A stretch of 64,000 nt of DNA from Flavobacterium sp. LHD-85 (GTDB lineage: Bacteria > Bacteroidota > Bacteroidia > Flavobacteriales > Flavobacteriaceae), in assembly GCF_030929595.1 (NCBI RefSeq), contig NZ_JAVFVR010000007.1, positions 244,034 to 308,033 of the forward strand, read 5' to 3'. Each line of letters starts with the position of its first letter. Within the stretch, counting starts at the first letter, position 1. Position numbers and translations under genes: made by a program. Shown one piece after another: positions 43,722 through 53,484 of this stretch. The notes beneath the pieces are model-generated. The model was not told the DNA's origin, did no database searches, and was given only the letters and a program-made list of their open reading frames with translations.

Positions 43722-44660
43722 ATGCGAAAATTTAAATTAATAATAGTGTTGTTTTTTAATGTAATTGTAATGCAAAGCCAGCAGTACAAGGTAGACACAT
43801 CGTATACCATTAAAAGCACTTACGCTAAATTAATTAAGAAATATCCATTTATTGCCATTCCAGAAATAAAGGCAAATCCAGATGTTAAAGAAACATTTGA
43901 TTTAGTTTATAATAAAGAACAAGATCGTATTTTGCATTTTGATGCTTTCATCAATACCAAAAAGAAAAAAAATCCTGCCGTAATTATGATTCATGGCGGA
44001 GGATGGAGATCGGGGAATAAAAATCAGATGCAGTTTATAGGAAAAGAAATAGCTGTAAAAGGCTATTCTTGTTTTGCTATCGAATACAGATTGTCATTGG
44101 AAGCAAAATACCCAACAGGAGTTATTGATGTAAAGAATGCGATAAAATTTATCAAAGATAATGCGGCAAAATTTAATGTAGATCCAAACAAAATTGCGGT
44201 TTTAGGCTGTTCCTCAGGAGGGCAAATGGCAGCTTTGATTGGTACAACAAATAATGATCCGTTTTTTGAAGATAAAAATTTTAAAAGCCGTTCTTCTTCA
44301 AAAGTTCATGCCATAATAGATGTAGATGGTGTTTTGGCATTCAAACATCCAGAATCTTCAGAAGGAGATATGGCGGCAGTTTGGTTAGGAGGAAAATCAG
44401 ATGAGATTCCTGAGAATTGGAAAAACGCTTCGGCATTGAGTCATACGGACAAAAATACACCACCAGTTTTATACATCTGCAGTAGTATTCCGAGATTTCA
44501 TGCAGGAAGAGACGATATGATTCAGATTTTGAATCAATATAAAATTTATAATGAAGTGCAGACCATTCCAGATTCGCCACATTCATTTTGGTTTTATGAC
44601 CCTTGGTTTACACAGACAATCTCGTACAGCGTACGATTTTTAGATAAAATTTTTAAATAA
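43722..44660 (+). CDS. Secreted alpha/beta hydrolase, putative pectin esterase
   Basis: A 312-residue alpha/beta hydrolase from the ATG at 43722; a longer frame would need a TTG inside the preceding hairpin. Signal peptide (LIIVLFFNVIVMQSQ). Motifs: oxyanion loop IHGGGWRSG, nucleophile elbow GCSSGGQ, and C-terminal His in DSPHSFWFYDPW. It belongs to the BD-FAE/acetylesterase group and is distinct from the hydrolase at 24361. Within a pectin operon it probably removes acetyl or other ester groups from pectin or its oligomers. Confidence 0.8.
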   Translation: MRKFKLIIVLFFNVIVMQSQQYKVDTSYTIKSTYAKLIKKYPFIAIPEIKANPDVKETFDLVYNKEQDRILHFDAFINTKKKKNPAVIMIHGGGWRSGNKNQMQFIGKEIAVKGYSCFAIEYRLSLEAKYPTGVIDVKNAIKFIKDNAAKFNVDPNKIAVLGCSSGGQMAALIGTTNNDPFFEDKNFKSRSSSKVHAIIDVDGVLAFKHPESSEGDMAAVWLGGKSDEIPENWKNASALSHTDKNTPPVLYICSSIPRFHAGRDDMIQILNQYKIYNEVQTIPDSPHSFWFYDPWFTQTISYSVRFLDKIFK

Positions 44661-44672
44661 TTTAGAATACAA

Positions 44673-45638
44673 ATGAAAGCAAAAATCACCACAGCAGTTT
44701 TATTTTTCGCTGGTTTAACAGCCATAAATGCGCAGAAATATGATATCAAAACCAATAAAACGTATGCCGAAATTTCTGCAAAAACAGACGGAAAATGGGA
44801 AGGAAGAAAATATAAAGGCGGTACTGTATTTAAAAATGTGGATCGATTAAAACTGGCTCCAGAACATACTGACCACTCTTTTGATATTCGTTACGAAGGT
44901 CCAGGTTGGGAAAATAATAGAATTGGTTACCGTTTATATTTGGACTGGAGAAATGCGATTGATATCTTCGGAAAAAAGACATCAGAAAATATTCTGCCAA
45001 AAGTAGGGCAGGACGGTTTCGATTCGTACCATGAAATGAGCGATTGGGGAGCAGATATTTTAAAAGCAGGGAAAGGAATCGGAATTGGTTCTATTGACCG
45101 TTATTTAAACAATGAAAAATTACACTTCCGTGAAGTCGATTCAACCATTGCAACAGTGGCTAATAAAACAAATGAATCTGTTGTAAAAGTAAATTATTAT
45201 GGATGGAAAACGGCTTCAGATAAAATCGATTTTACTTCAGAATTAACAATTAAACCAGATCAGTTATATACGCAGCACGCGATTAAAGCATCACAAGCAA
45301 TCAAAGGAATCTGTACTGGAATTGTAAAACAAAAAACGGCTGAATTGCTTAAGAAAGAAAGCAAAAACAAAAAATGGGCATATTTGGCTACTTACGGAGA
45401 ACAATCTTTGGTTCCAGATAAGTTAGGAATGGCAATTTTTTATGAAATTAGTACTATCGAAAATGTTGCAGATACAGATTTAGATTATCTTTTAGTTTTT
45501 AAACCAACTACAAAAGCGGTGACTTTTTACCTTTTGGGAGCTTGGGAACAAGAAGTAAACGGAATCAAAACAAAAGAAGAATTTGCTCAATATTTAGATA
45601 AACAATTGGAAGTACTGAATAAAAAAGGCAAAATGTAA
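44673..45638 (+). CDS. DUF4861 protein
   Basis: A 321-residue exported protein (signal peptide ends TAINAQ) of the DUF4861 family. Characteristic segments are EGPGWENNRIGYRLYLDWRNAIDIFGKK, YHEMSDWGADILKAGKGIGIGS and the C-terminal FYLLGAWEQE. DUF4861 proteins occur in pectin and rhamnogalacturonan loci, but I know of no confirmed reaction for this one. A second member is at 57339. It starts 12 bp after the esterase gene and 5 bp before the GH105 gene. Confidence 0.85.
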   Translation: MKAKITTAVLFFAGLTAINAQKYDIKTNKTYAEISAKTDGKWEGRKYKGGTVFKNVDRLKLAPEHTDHSFDIRYEGPGWENNRIGYRLYLDWRNAIDIFGKKTSENILPKVGQDGFDSYHEMSDWGADILKAGKGIGIGSIDRYLNNEKLHFREVDSTIATVANKTNESVVKVNYYGWKTASDKIDFTSELTIKPDQLYTQHAIKASQAIKGICTGIVKQKTAELLKKESKNKKWAYLATYGEQSLVPDKLGMAIFYEISTIENVADTDLDYLLVFKPTTKAVTFYLLGAWEQEVNGIKTKEEFAQYLDKQLEVLNKKGKM

Positions 45639-45643
45639 TTTTT

Positions 45644-46864
45644 ATGCGTAAATCTCTTTCAACAAAGTTCATTTTTGGAAATATTCTGGTTTTAATTCTG
45701 ATTTTTGGAAATAAAATTAGCGCTCAAAATCAAGCTGAAGCATCAGATAATGTTATTCCGTACGATTTAAAGTGGTCAGAACGAACAGCCCTTTCTATTT
45801 TAAATAAGTATCCGAATGCATGGCAGCTGGACGGTAATGACAAACCAAAATGGGATTATAAAATGGGTTTTGTATTGTCTGGTTTTGAAAAATTATATCA
45901 GAAGACTAACAATAAAAAATACCTTAATTATATTAAAGAGTATGTTGACGGAATGATTGACAGTACTGGAAATATCAAAAAATATGATATTAAAGAATAC
46001 AATATCGATTGTTTGAATCCAGGGAAATTGCTGTTTAATTTATACAATGTTACAAAAGATTCGCGCTATCTGCAGATTATTGGAAAACTGAGAAATCAGT
46101 TAGAAAGCCAGCCAAGAACGCCAAGCGGAGGATTCTGGCACAAACAGATTTACCCAAACCAAATGTGGATTGACGGTTTGTATATGGCAGAACCTTTTTA
46201 TGCGCAGTTTACGGTTAAGTACGAAAAAGGAAAGAGCTTAGATGATATTGCAAAACAGTTTGAGTTAGTTCAAAATCATATTGTAGACCCGAAAACAGGT
46301 TTGGTTTATCAAGCTTGGGACGAAAGTAAAGAAATTGCTTGGGCAGATAAACAAACAGGAACTTCGCCAACTATTTGGGGCAGGGGAATTGGTTGGTACA
46401 TGGTGGCGCTGGTTGAAACATTAGATTATTTTCCGAAATCACATCCAAAATATGAGGTTTTGGTCGGGTTCTTGAATCAGATTGCAAAAAATGTGAATCA
46501 GTACAAAAGTGAAAACGGGTTATGGTATCAAGTTGCCGATAAACCAGAATTATACGGAAATTATGTAGAACCATCTGCTTCTGGAATGATTATTTATGCA
46601 TTTGCAAAAGGAGCGAATAAAGGCTATTTAGCGTCAAGCTATAAATCAACAGCCAAAAAATCATTTGACAGTTTTATAAAAGAATTTGTGAAAGTAGATA
46701 AAAAAGGAGAAGTCAATGTTTTGAATGTTTCATCAAATGTAGGTTTGGGAGGAAAACCATTCCGTGACGGAACAAATAATTATTATTTGTCTTCCAAAAC
46801 AAAAGAAAACGGTGCAATAGGCCTTGGAGCATTTTTATTAGCATCAATCGAATTAGAAAAATAG
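45644..46864 (+). CDS. GH105 unsaturated rhamnogalacturonyl hydrolase
   Basis: A 406-residue exported protein (signal peptide to KISAQ) of the GH105 (alpha/alpha)6 barrel family. Key segment: GGFWHKQIYPNQMWIDGLYM (162-181) with D177 at the place of the general acid of YteR. GH105 enzymes release unsaturated galacturonate from the ends of lyase products, feeding KduI/KduD. It is followed 22 bp later by a close paralogue. Confidence 0.92.
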   Translation: MRKSLSTKFIFGNILVLILIFGNKISAQNQAEASDNVIPYDLKWSERTALSILNKYPNAWQLDGNDKPKWDYKMGFVLSGFEKLYQKTNNKKYLNYIKEYVDGMIDSTGNIKKYDIKEYNIDCLNPGKLLFNLYNVTKDSRYLQIIGKLRNQLESQPRTPSGGFWHKQIYPNQMWIDGLYMAEPFYAQFTVKYEKGKSLDDIAKQFELVQNHIVDPKTGLVYQAWDESKEIAWADKQTGTSPTIWGRGIGWYMVALVETLDYFPKSHPKYEVLVGFLNQIAKNVNQYKSENGLWYQVADKPELYGNYVEPSASGMIIYAFAKGANKGYLASSYKSTAKKSFDSFIKEFVKVDKKGEVNVLNVSSNVGLGGKPFRDGTNNYYLSSKTKENGAIGLGAFLLASIELEK

Positions 46865-46886
46865 TTGAATTTAAATATATGTTGAA

Positions 46887-48110
46887 ATGAAAAATAGTAG
46901 AAAGCACAATTACTTCATGTCGGCTCTAATGGTATTTGTTATGACAATTACGAGCTGTAAAGTAACCTCACAAGAACCTGCAAAAGATATCGTAATTGGA
47001 AAGAATGCAAAATGGTCTGATAAAATGGCTTTGACCTTGATGAAACGCCATCCAGAATCGTATATGATTGACGATGCTAAAAAGCCAAAGTGGGATTATG
47101 TTCATGCTTTAGTGCTGCATTCAATAGAAGAATTGTACAAAAAGAATCCTGATGCTAGATACAAAACTTACGTAAGAAGTTATGTAGATCAGTTTGTGCA
47201 AACAGACGGAAGCATTACTACGTATGAGTTTGATAAATACAATATTGATTTAGTATTGCCAGGACGTTTGCTTTTTGATGTTTATGAAACTTCAAAAGAT
47301 GAAAAATATTTAAAAGCATTACAGCTAATTCGCAAACAGCTTACAGAACAGCCAAGAACTCAAAGTGGCGGATTCTGGCACAAACAAATCTATCCAAACC
47401 AAATGTGGTTAGATGGTTTGTATATGGGAGAACCATTCTATGCAGAATATACAGCAAAATTTGAAAACGGAAAAAGCTTTGATGATATTGCAAAACAATT
47501 TGAAGTGATTCAACTTAAGGCAACCGATCCAAAAACAGGATTATTGTACCACGGATGGGATGAAAGCAAACAAATGCCTTGGGCAAATAAAGAAACAGGA
47601 AACTCTCCAAACTTCTGGTCTAGATCTTTAGGCTGGTATGTAATGGCTTTGGTTGATGTTTTAGATTATATGCCAAAAGACCATCCAAAAAGAAAAGAGT
47701 TAATTAAGTATTTAAATAATGCTTCTGAAGCGATACTTAAATTTCAGGATAGCAAATCAGGCTTGTGGTATCAAGTTACAGACAAAGGTGGTGAGAAAGG
47801 AAACTATTTAGAAGCTTCTGGTTCAGCTATGTTTGCTTACGCTTATGCAAAAGGAGCAAACAAAGGTTATTTGCCAGCTAAATTTAAAAAAGCAGCCAAC
47901 AAAGCTTTTGGTGGTTTGACTACTGTTTTAATCAAAAAAGTAGACGAAGATGGCGGAATCACTTTAACAAACTGCTGTCAAGTGGCAGGTTTAGGAGGAA
48001 ATCCATATCGTGACGGTTCTTACGAATATTACGTAAACGAAAGAAAAAAAGACAATGATCCTAAAGCAACAGGGCCATTTATTTTGGCAGCTATTGAATT
48101 GAATAGATAA
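46887..48110 (+). CDS. GH105 unsaturated rhamnogalacturonyl hydrolase, second copy
   Basis: A 407-residue lipoprotein (lipobox TITSC, Cys 24), clearly a paralogue of the preceding gene: both have SGGFWHKQIYPNQMW and share FDDIAKQFE-like segments. MWLDGLYMGEPFY keeps the catalytic Asp. The copies differ in cellular anchoring (free versus lipidated) and in several loop regions, so they probably act on different oligomers or in different places. Confidence 0.92.
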   Translation: MKNSRKHNYFMSALMVFVMTITSCKVTSQEPAKDIVIGKNAKWSDKMALTLMKRHPESYMIDDAKKPKWDYVHALVLHSIEELYKKNPDARYKTYVRSYVDQFVQTDGSITTYEFDKYNIDLVLPGRLLFDVYETSKDEKYLKALQLIRKQLTEQPRTQSGGFWHKQIYPNQMWLDGLYMGEPFYAEYTAKFENGKSFDDIAKQFEVIQLKATDPKTGLLYHGWDESKQMPWANKETGNSPNFWSRSLGWYVMALVDVLDYMPKDHPKRKELIKYLNNASEAILKFQDSKSGLWYQVTDKGGEKGNYLEASGSAMFAYAYAKGANKGYLPAKFKKAANKAFGGLTTVLIKKVDEDGGITLTNCCQVAGLGGNPYRDGSYEYYVNERKKDNDPKATGPFILAAIELNR

Positions 48111-48156
48111 TTTTTTAGAAGTTATGAGTTTTGAGTTATGAATGCTCTGCTTTGTC

Positions 48157-48246
48157 TTGCTGAGCGGAGTCGAAGCATCGCAAAGAAACTCACTCAAAGA
48201 AAATATAAGTTACAAACCCGACAGGTTTTCAAAACCTGTCGGGTTT
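48157..48246. repeat. Repeat cluster: one CTGAGCGGAGTCGAAG arm and a palindrome
   Basis: CTGAGCGGAGTCGAAG at 48159-48174 is one arm of the element at 15245. At 48214-48246 lies a perfect palindrome (AAACCCGACAGGTTTT and complement, one base between), related to 13259-13291. Confidence 0.8.
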
Positions 48247-48267
48247 AAATAAAAAGTATAGTTAAAA

Positions 48268-49857
48268 ATGAAAAACATAAAAATCATCCTATTCCTTTTC
48301 TGTATTATTCCTTTTCAAAAGAATACCGCGCAAGTTTGGACGCCAGATAACGGAGACGGAACATACACTAATCCTGTTATTCATGCCGATTATTCAGATC
48401 CAGATGTTGTTCGCGTAGGCGATGATTATTATATGACGGCTTCATCTTTTAACTGTATTCCTGGATTGCCTATTTTACATTCTAAAGACTTGGTAAACTG
48501 GAAAATTATCGGACATGCTTTGGTAAAACAGCCACCATTTGAAACGTACGATAGCGTACAACATGGAAACGGAGTTTGGGCGCCAAGCATTACTTTTCAT
48601 AAAAACGAATTTTATATCTATTACCCAGATCCCGATTTCGGAATCTATATGATAAAAGCCAAAAAAGCAGAAGGGCCTTGGTCTGAACCGCTTTTGGTTA
48701 AGGCAGGAAAAGGATTGATCGATCCTAGTCCGCTTTGGGATACAGATGGAAAAGCTTATCTGACTTATGCTTTTGCAGGAAGTCGAGCGCAGATTAAAAG
48801 TTTGTTAGTGGTTTGTACCATGAATCCAGAGGGAACTGTGGTAAGCAATGACGAAGTGATGGTTATTGACGGGCATAAGGGCGAAGAAACTATTGAAGGC
48901 CCTAAATTTTATAAACGAAATGGATATTATTACATTTTTGCTCCAGCTGGTGGCGTTCCAACAGGATGGCAGACGGTTTTAAGATCGAAAAATGTTTTCG
49001 GACCGTATGAAAAAAAGAAAGTTCTAGAACAAGGTTCGACCACAATAAACGGTCCGCATCAAGGGGCTTGGGTCACTACTCAGACAGGAGAAGATTGGTT
49101 TTTCCATTTTCAGGATAAAGAAGCGTACGGACGAATTGTACATCTTCAGCCAATGAAATGGGTAAACGACTGGCCGGTTATGGGAGAGGATTTTGATAAA
49201 AACGGAATTGGCGAACCAGTTACAACTTACAGAAAACCAAATGTAGGTAAAAAATACCCGATCGAAGTTCCAGCAACTTCAGATGAGTTTAACGAAGCTA
49301 AACTGGGATTGCAATGGCAATGGCAGGCCAATAAACAAATCAATTTCGGATTTCCGACTAGTTTAGGATATCTGAATCTGTTTTGCAACACTAGCACTTC
49401 GAACATCTTCAATGCACCGAATTTACTATTGCAAAAATTCCCAGCAGAAGAATTTACCGCTACAGTCAAATTAACTTTCAATCCAAGATTAAACGGCGAA
49501 TCGACAGGTTTAATCATTATGGGATTAGACTACAGTTATTTGTGTTTTAAAAACAATAGCGGAAAATTGTATTTAAGCCAGAAAACAGGAACTTTTGACA
49601 AAACCGTTTCAGAGACAGAAACAAAATCAGTTTTAATAGAAAATAAGACAATTTACTTGCGAGTGCAAATTAAGAAAGGCGGGATGTGCAGTTTCTTCTA
49701 TAGTCTAGACGATAAAAATTATCAGCCAATTGGAAATGATTTTAAAGCAAGAGAAGGAAAATGGATTGGTGCCAAAGTCGGACTTTTTGCTTTAGGCGAA
49801 GAAATAAAAAATGATTCGGGAAATGTTGAAGTCGATTGGTTTAGAGTAACGAAATAA
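48268..49857 (+). CDS. GH43 glycosidase with C-terminal beta sandwich
   Basis: A 529-residue exported enzyme (signal peptide ends KNTAQ). The five-bladed propeller (about 28-320) starts NPVIHADYSDPDVVRVGDDYY with the catalytic base Asp near 41-44, then GLIDPSPLWD and EGPKFYKRNGYYYIFAPAGG with the Glu acid. The C-terminal domain (about 335-529) is the GH43_C2-type beta sandwich. Members hydrolyse arabinosides or xylosides; here arabinan or xylan side chains of pectin are likely. Confidence 0.9.
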   Translation: MKNIKIILFLFCIIPFQKNTAQVWTPDNGDGTYTNPVIHADYSDPDVVRVGDDYYMTASSFNCIPGLPILHSKDLVNWKIIGHALVKQPPFETYDSVQHGNGVWAPSITFHKNEFYIYYPDPDFGIYMIKAKKAEGPWSEPLLVKAGKGLIDPSPLWDTDGKAYLTYAFAGSRAQIKSLLVVCTMNPEGTVVSNDEVMVIDGHKGEETIEGPKFYKRNGYYYIFAPAGGVPTGWQTVLRSKNVFGPYEKKKVLEQGSTTINGPHQGAWVTTQTGEDWFFHFQDKEAYGRIVHLQPMKWVNDWPVMGEDFDKNGIGEPVTTYRKPNVGKKYPIEVPATSDEFNEAKLGLQWQWQANKQINFGFPTSLGYLNLFCNTSTSNIFNAPNLLLQKFPAEEFTATVKLTFNPRLNGESTGLIIMGLDYSYLCFKNNSGKLYLSQKTGTFDKTVSETETKSVLIENKTIYLRVQIKKGGMCSFFYSLDDKNYQPIGNDFKAREGKWIGAKVGLFALGEEIKNDSGNVEVDWFRVTK

Positions 49858-49864
49858 GAAGGAA

Positions 49865-51862
49865 ATGATGGAGTTTAAAAAACAACTATTGCTTTTTATA
49901 TGCCTTTGCAGTTTTGCTGTAAATGCTCAGAATACATACAAAAGATGGCCAGAAATTATTCGTAAGAATGATGCCGCTTGGTTTGCAACAGCAGAGGCAA
50001 AAAAAATTGCCGAGAATGTATTGCTCTACCAAAGAGATATTGGAGGCTGGCCAAAGAATATTCAGATGCAGGATGAGCTGACCGAAAAAAAGAAAAAGGA
50101 TTTAATTGTACTCAAAAAAACGGCCGTAGAAACTACTACAGATAATGGAGCAACCTGTCAGGAAATGCTTTTTATGTCTAGAATGTATGCACAGGTAAAA
50201 GACGAGCGTTACCGAGAATCTTTCTTAAAAGGTTTAAATTATCTGCTAGAAGCACAATATGCAAATGGCGGTTGGCCACAGTTTTATCCGTTAAAAAAAG
50301 GATATTATACGCATATTACTTACAATGACGATTCTATGGTGAATATTATGAATGTAATAAAAGCAATAGCAGACGAATCGGATTATTACAGCATTAAACC
50401 ATCAAAAGAGGTTGTAGAAAAATGTAAAAAATCTTTTGATAAAGGAATTGACTGCATCTTAAAAACACAATACAAGCAAAATGGAGTTTTAACTGCATGG
50501 TGCGCACAGCATGACGAAGTTACATTGGCACCTGCAAATGCCAGAGCTTTCGAATTGGCATCGTTAAGTGGCTATGAATCGGCAAAAATTACATTGCTTC
50601 TAATGTCGATTGATAAACCTTCAAGAGAAATTGTAATAGCTGTAAAAAGTGCTGTCGAGTGGTTCGAAAAAACAAAAATCACCAATTTAGAAGAAAAAAG
50701 AGTTTTAAATGATGCTGGAAAAATTGTAGATAAAAAAATGATTCTAACAGCAAATGCAAAACCAATTTGGGCAAGGTTTATGGATTTGGAAACCAATGAA
50801 CCTTTCTTTTGTGACCGTGATGGAATTAGGAAAAAATCATTGGACCAAATTGGATCAGAAAGAAGAAATGGCTATTCATGGTATTCGGATGCGCCACAAG
50901 AAGTTTTGAAAAAATTTCCCGACTGGGCAATAAAAAACGGTACTAAAGTAGGTGCCGCCGAAAAGAAAAATGTCAATTATATTACCGTAGCACAAGACGG
51001 TTCTGGAGATTATACCAAAATTCAGGATGCTGTTTATGCAACTCCCGCTTTTCCTTATGAAAAAGTGACAATCTTTGTAAAAAACGGAACGTACAACGAA
51101 AAAGTAAGAATTCCAGAATGGAACACCCATGTAGTTTTACAAGGCGAAAGCAAAGAAAACACCATCATTACCTTTGATGATAATTTTTCGAAAATTGCTC
51201 TAGGAAGAAACAGTACCTTTTATACCTACACGCTTTTGGTTGAAGGAGACGATTTTTCGGCATCAAACTTAACCATTAAAAATACTTCAGGAGAACACGG
51301 ACAAGCCATTGCATTATCAGTTACAGCCAATCGCGCCAAAATAACAAACTGTAATCTTTTAGGGAATCAAGATACTTTGTACTTATCAGGAAAAGAGGCC
51401 AAACAGTATTTTAAAGACTGTTATATAGAAGGAACAACCGATTTTATTTTTGGAGGCGCGACAGCTTTGTTTGAGAACTGCACCATTCACAGCATCAAAA
51501 GTTCGTATGTTACAGCCGCTTCAACTCCAGAAGGAACGCCGTTTGGATTCGTTTTTAAGAATTGTAAACTGACAGCAAATCCAGAGGCAAAAGATGTTTA
51601 TTTAGGAAGACCATGGCGCATTTATGCCAAAACCGTTTTCATAAACTGCGAGATGGGGGCACAGATTAAACCAGAAGGCTGGGAAAACTGGTCGAAACCA
51701 GAAGCAGAAAAAAATGCCTTTTATGCCGAATACAATTGCACAGGCGAAGGCTTTCAACCATCAAAAAGAGTAAAATGGTCGCGTCAGCTTTCCAAGAAAG
51801 AGGCAGCGCAGTATTCGATAGAGAACGTTCTTAGTGATAAAGTGTCTAATTGGTATTTTTAG
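49865..51862 (+). CDS. Pectate lyase (PL10) - pectinesterase (CE8) fusion
   Basis: A 665-residue bifunctional exported protein. After a signal peptide ending NAQ, the PL10-type lyase occupies about 24-360: WPEIIRKNDAAWF, LYQRDIGGWPKNI (54-66), ANGGWPQFYPL. The CE8 pectin methylesterase fills 370-665: ITVAQDGSGDYTKIQDAV, HGQAIALSV, NQDTLY with D503, TTDFIFGGA with D526, and YLGRPWR. Demethylation and cleavage in one chain suits methylated homogalacturonan. A second ATG lies at 49868. Confidence 0.94.
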   Translation: MMEFKKQLLLFICLCSFAVNAQNTYKRWPEIIRKNDAAWFATAEAKKIAENVLLYQRDIGGWPKNIQMQDELTEKKKKDLIVLKKTAVETTTDNGATCQEMLFMSRMYAQVKDERYRESFLKGLNYLLEAQYANGGWPQFYPLKKGYYTHITYNDDSMVNIMNVIKAIADESDYYSIKPSKEVVEKCKKSFDKGIDCILKTQYKQNGVLTAWCAQHDEVTLAPANARAFELASLSGYESAKITLLLMSIDKPSREIVIAVKSAVEWFEKTKITNLEEKRVLNDAGKIVDKKMILTANAKPIWARFMDLETNEPFFCDRDGIRKKSLDQIGSERRNGYSWYSDAPQEVLKKFPDWAIKNGTKVGAAEKKNVNYITVAQDGSGDYTKIQDAVYATPAFPYEKVTIFVKNGTYNEKVRIPEWNTHVVLQGESKENTIITFDDNFSKIALGRNSTFYTYTLLVEGDDFSASNLTIKNTSGEHGQAIALSVTANRAKITNCNLLGNQDTLYLSGKEAKQYFKDCYIEGTTDFIFGGATALFENCTIHSIKSSYVTAASTPEGTPFGFVFKNCKLTANPEAKDVYLGRPWRIYAKTVFINCEMGAQIKPEGWENWSKPEAEKNAFYAEYNCTGEGFQPSKRVKWSRQLSKKEAAQYSIENVLSDKVSNWYF

Positions 51863-51992
51863 TCACAGTTTGCAGTCTCAGTATTCGGTCACAGTTTGCA
51901 TTGAAAAGTGAGATCGAAAACTAAAGTAAGACGACAAACAAAAACAAACAAAAAATAAATCTCCGAAATCTGCTAAATCAGCGAGAGAAAAA

Positions 51993-52090
51993 ATTTCACG
52001 CAGATTTAAAAAGATCAAAGCAGATTAAAAAGATTTTTTTAGAATTAAATCTGCGCAAATCTGCTAAAATTAGCAGAATCTGCGTGAAAT
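51993..52090. repeat. Inverted repeat (CACGCAGATTT family), second copy
   Basis: ATTTCACGCAGATT (51993-52006) and AATCTGCGTGAAAT (52077-52090) are reverse complements, with further internal GCAGATT and AATCTGC copies between. Compare 33870-33912. Confidence 0.75.
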
Positions 52091-52112
52091 AAAAAAACAC
52101 AATATTAGAAAA

Positions 52113-53468
52113 ATGAATCTAAAATATCTGTTCTTAGTACTTGTTTGCAGCACTTGTTTTGCACAAAACGGAGATTTTCCTTCAGCAAAAGTCGATTCTA
52201 TTGTAAAAAACATAAAACTTCCAGAAATTCCTTTGTTTCAAATCAATGTACAGAAATTAGGAGCAAAAGGAGATTCGATTACAGATAACAAAAAAGTTTT
52301 TGATAAAGCAATGGCATTGTGTAAAAAAAATAACGGCGGAACTATTATTGTTCCAAAAGGGATTTACAAAGTCAATGGGCCAATTCATTTTGTTAGCAAT
52401 GTCAATCTCAAGATAGAGAAAGGAGCAAAAATCAAATTCAGTGATAATCCGAAAGATTACTTGCCAATGGTTTTAACAAGTTGGGAAGGTACCATGCTTT
52501 ACAATTATAGTCCGCTAATATATGCTAATAACTGTAGTAATATTGCCATTTCAGGAGAAGGAATTATTGATGGAGAAGGAGGGAAAACTTGGAAAACCTT
52601 TAAAGCAAAAGAAAACGAAGGCAAGAATAGAAGTCGTGATATGAATCATAACAATACTCCATTAAGCGAAAGAAAATTTGGAGAAGGTTACTTTTTAAGA
52701 CCGCAGATGATTCAGTTTTTAAACTGCAAAAATATTTTGGTTGAGAATATTCGAATCGAAAACTCGCCATTTTGGTGTCTGCATCTTTTAAAATCCGAAA
52801 GCATAAACGTTCGCGGTATAAGTTATAAATCACTCAATCATAACAACGACGGAATAGATCCAGAATATGCAAAAGATGTTTTAATTGAAAATGTCACTTT
52901 TGACAATGGAGACGATAATGTTGCCATAAAAGCAGGTAGAGACCATGAAGGAAGAACCAATACAGCAACGCCAAGCCAAAATATTATCATTAGAAACTGT
53001 AATTTTAAAGGATTGCACGGAGTCGTAATCGGTAGCGAAATGTCGGCAGGCGTTCAAAACGTATTTGTAGAAAACTGCAAAACAGTAGGATATTTAAAGA
53101 GAGGCATCTATTTAAAAACCAATGCTGATCGTGGAGGATATATTAAAAATATATTTGTTAGAAATATTGAATTAGATCAAGTCGAGGACTGTTTGTACAT
53201 TACAGCAAACTACCATGGAGAAGGTAAAGGATATCAATCAGATATATCAAATGTATATTTCTCGAATATTACTTGCAACAAAGCATCAGAATCTGGAATT
53301 GTCATTCAGGGATTTGCAGATAAAAAAATCAAAAATATATCATTAAAAAATATAGAAATCAAAGAAGCGAAGAACGCGCTATCAAACGAAAACGCAGAAA
53401 ACGTCTTGATGACAGATGTATTTATAGGGCAACGAGCTGGAGTGCCTACGGCAGTTTCAAAGCATTAG
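52113..53468 (+). CDS. GH28 family enzyme, altered RIK motif
   Basis: A 451-residue exported GH28 protein (signal peptide ends CFAQ). Beta-helix motifs: NNDG with D246, GDD (266-268), and HG (302-303) are intact. The RIK motif that in GH28 contacts the sugar carboxylate reads YLK (333-335), so the Arg is lost. This suggests a substrate other than plain polygalacturonate, such as a rhamnogalacturonan end or modified uronide. Elsewhere it is very similar in layout to the GH28 at 37323. Confidence 0.9.
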   Translation: MNLKYLFLVLVCSTCFAQNGDFPSAKVDSIVKNIKLPEIPLFQINVQKLGAKGDSITDNKKVFDKAMALCKKNNGGTIIVPKGIYKVNGPIHFVSNVNLKIEKGAKIKFSDNPKDYLPMVLTSWEGTMLYNYSPLIYANNCSNIAISGEGIIDGEGGKTWKTFKAKENEGKNRSRDMNHNNTPLSERKFGEGYFLRPQMIQFLNCKNILVENIRIENSPFWCLHLLKSESINVRGISYKSLNHNNDGIDPEYAKDVLIENVTFDNGDDNVAIKAGRDHEGRTNTATPSQNIIIRNCNFKGLHGVVIGSEMSAGVQNVFVENCKTVGYLKRGIYLKTNADRGGYIKNIFVRNIELDQVEDCLYITANYHGEGKGYQSDISNVYFSNITCNKASESGIVIQGFADKKIKNISLKNIEIKEAKNALSNENAENVLMTDVFIGQRAGVPTAVSKH

Positions 53469-53484
53469 GTTTATTATAAAGTGG

